This document shows positions 62,562 to 64,000 of a stretch of 64,000 bases of DNA, one piece after another. Under the pieces are notes generated by a model. It worked only from the letters and a program-made list of their open reading frames with translations, was not told the DNA's origin and did no database searches. Made by a program: the position numbers and the translations under genes. Every line of letters starts with the position of its first letter. The first letter of the stretch is position 1. Source of the DNA: Diadema setosum (Eukaryota > Echinodermata > Echinoidea > Diadematoida > Diadematidae); the NCBI RefSeq assembly GCF_964275005.1, contig NC_092686.1:10971032-11035031 (forward strand), written 5' to 3'.

Positions 62562-62797
62562 TTAAGGCCGGGCCACACTAAGCGGTTTCATGCGACGCAA
62601 TGCAACTGGACGTTTCCATGCCATTGTTTCAGTGTGACATGGCAGTTTTCCCTCGTTGCAATGCAGTTTTGTCGCGTTGGACCTCGGTGCAGACGATAGA
62701 ACATGTTCTCTCGCAGTTGTCTGCAGTTGCGTCAGACAGGCAAACCGTCCAGCTGCGTTGGGTCACGTCGCGGCAGCTCAGTGTGGCCTGGCCATTA
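62562..62797. mobile_element. MITE, TIR TTAAGGCCGGGCCACACTAAG
   Basis: The left end TTAAGGCCGGGCCACACTAAG pairs with the right end CTCAGTGTGGCCTGGCCATTA. The interior has CGACGCAATGCAACTG and CAGTTGCGTC-type motifs in both orientations, so most of it can fold back. No coding capacity. Confidence 0.8.
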
Positions 62798-62873
62798 CAA
62801 GGTCCCCCTCCCCTTGCTTTTACAAGTTATGTTAACAAGGTTCCACTGCATAAGTGTCTCATAATTGTGAATC

Positions 62874-62927
62874 AAAGGTACTGGGTAAGAGTTTAGGAGG
62901 GTAGAATCACTCTTACCCAGTACCTTT
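62874..62927. repeat. Perfect hairpin, 19-bp arms
   Basis: AAAGGTACTGGGTAAGAGT at 62874-62892 is exactly reverse-complementary to 62909-62927, with a 16-nt loop. Confidence 0.9.
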
Positions 62928-64000
62928 AAATTGTGGCAAGAACAGTTGCCCCACGACCAGCACTTTGCCTTGAACTAATAATAAACTTGTTTAAATGTAT
63001 AATTTGCCATATTTTGAAGTTACTTCCAGGGTTGGTTCAATTACATTTTTAGTTACTTCCAATTATTTTTGGATTTTCCTGAATTAAATATTTTCCCTTT
63101 CATTTGCACACTATTACAGTAATTGCAATCGAATTTGAAAAAGTAATTAATCACACGAAAAATGAAATTGAACCCAACCCTGACTGTTTCTCTTTGAGAA
63201 GTATTACAAGTTCAATTTTCTTATCAGAAAGAATCTACCTCATTTCTAAAGTGCCCTACTAATGTTGTGGAGATAGGCATCGTGCTCGTTTCGATCCCTT
63301 CCTTGATTAGTATGAGGCAGTTTACATCCAGGATCTTCCGTGAAAGTTCACTAAATGGTCTGTAAACATTCACAGAACAGCATGCGTGCTGTCGTCAGGT
63401 GGGAAATGTAAACCTTCAGCCTCAACACAACTTGTAAAACAACTTGTTAGTGAGAAACTATAAGGAATAACAACTTTTTCGTAAGAAGCTATAAATTAGA
63501 ATTCAAACAAAATCATACTGAAAATGTATGTAAATTCAATTGAACAAATGTGGAAACAGCACATGCATAGTTTGTGTTGAATTCTATGGAGTACTGCAGG
63601 CTGAGCAAAATAAAACATTATGTGATGCTTGGAGGCCTCCTTTCGTCTTTGGTAGACACTTCATAGGTTCCTGGTAAGAATGAGTAATGTGGAACATTTG
63701 GTGTTAAGGCAATTTTTATGTAGTTTGTACATTGTTGGTAAATTTAAGAGTTCATTAAAGGGAGTGCATGGGGAGCTGGAAGTGAGAGTATGCCCATGTC
63801 GTAGCTGCCATCTTGTGCACCTGGCGAGTTTAGTCTCCTTTTTGCCCCAACCCCATGGAATGACCCAGATCTTAGATTTTTGAGATTTTTAAGAATTTGA
63901 ATTTAAGAATTTGACAATTTTGAGAATTTGAAGATTTAAATATTTGGTGTCCTCCCAGAAGTTTGGAACCTCATTGTAGGTGACTTTGAGAGTGTTTCTA
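62928..64000. other. POC1 intron 3 continuation, nothing recognised
   Basis: No POC1 exon, transposon end or other gene was recognised in the last kilobase. The end is rich in short AATTTGA repeats (63890-63935). Confidence 0.5.

Noticed and set aside
54714-64000. Further POC1 WD-repeat exons
   Set aside because: None could be recognised in any plus-strand frame, so the rest of the gene must lie beyond the window.

Overview
The window is animal nuclear DNA, AT-rich, intron-rich and crowded with small transposons. Five host genes are recognisable by their conserved protein sequence and clean GT-AG exon structures: GTF3C6 (+, 6296-11051), RBM17/SPF45 (-, 16006-30122), RPP14 (+, about 35857-38941), CCNQ/cyclin Q (-, 43381-46080) and the first three coding exons of POC1 (+, from 50686, running out of the window). 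A sixth spliced gene, a 1049-residue RNase-H-fold transposase-like protein (+, 57897-62251), sits inside POC1 intron 3. Protein similarity to vertebrate orthologues, the repeat style (MITEs, AGGTCA-rich repeats, TACATGTA-rich spacers) and CR1/L2-type LINEs suggest a marine invertebrate deuterostome, most likely an echinoderm. The species is inferred, not shown.

Layout. 1-6295: non-coding, with a MITE, a hairpin, simple repeats and a decayed LINE. 6296-11695: GTF3C6, with MITEs in its introns. 11696-16005: spacer with a 538-bp TA-flanked element and a TTAA-flanked MITE. 16006-30122: RBM17, whose introns hold a LINE 3' end, a tRNA-derived SINE, a 1.1-kb GGTCA-rich element and MITEs. 30123-35856: spacer with a 933-bp element made of five 157-bp units and a nested palindrome. 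35857-38941: RPP14. 38942-43380: spacer with several MITEs and an inverted copy of the 157-bp repeat family. 43381-46080: CCNQ. 46081-50685: spacer with a LINE reverse-transcriptase fragment. 50686-64000: POC1, whose intron 1 carries a 748-bp near-perfect palindrome and TGACG-type repeats, and whose intron 3 (over 9 kb) carries the transposase gene.

The host genes do not form a pathway. They are small housekeeping genes (RNA polymerase III transcription, splicing, RNase P, cyclin, centriole). The mobile-element content is the most unusual part: the intact transposase gene, the inverted-repeat element with repeated GTGTCCC/CTAACG motifs upstream of it, and the giant palindrome with a 4-bp target duplication. 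No CRISPR, rRNA, functional tRNA gene, retrovirus or Polinton was recognised.
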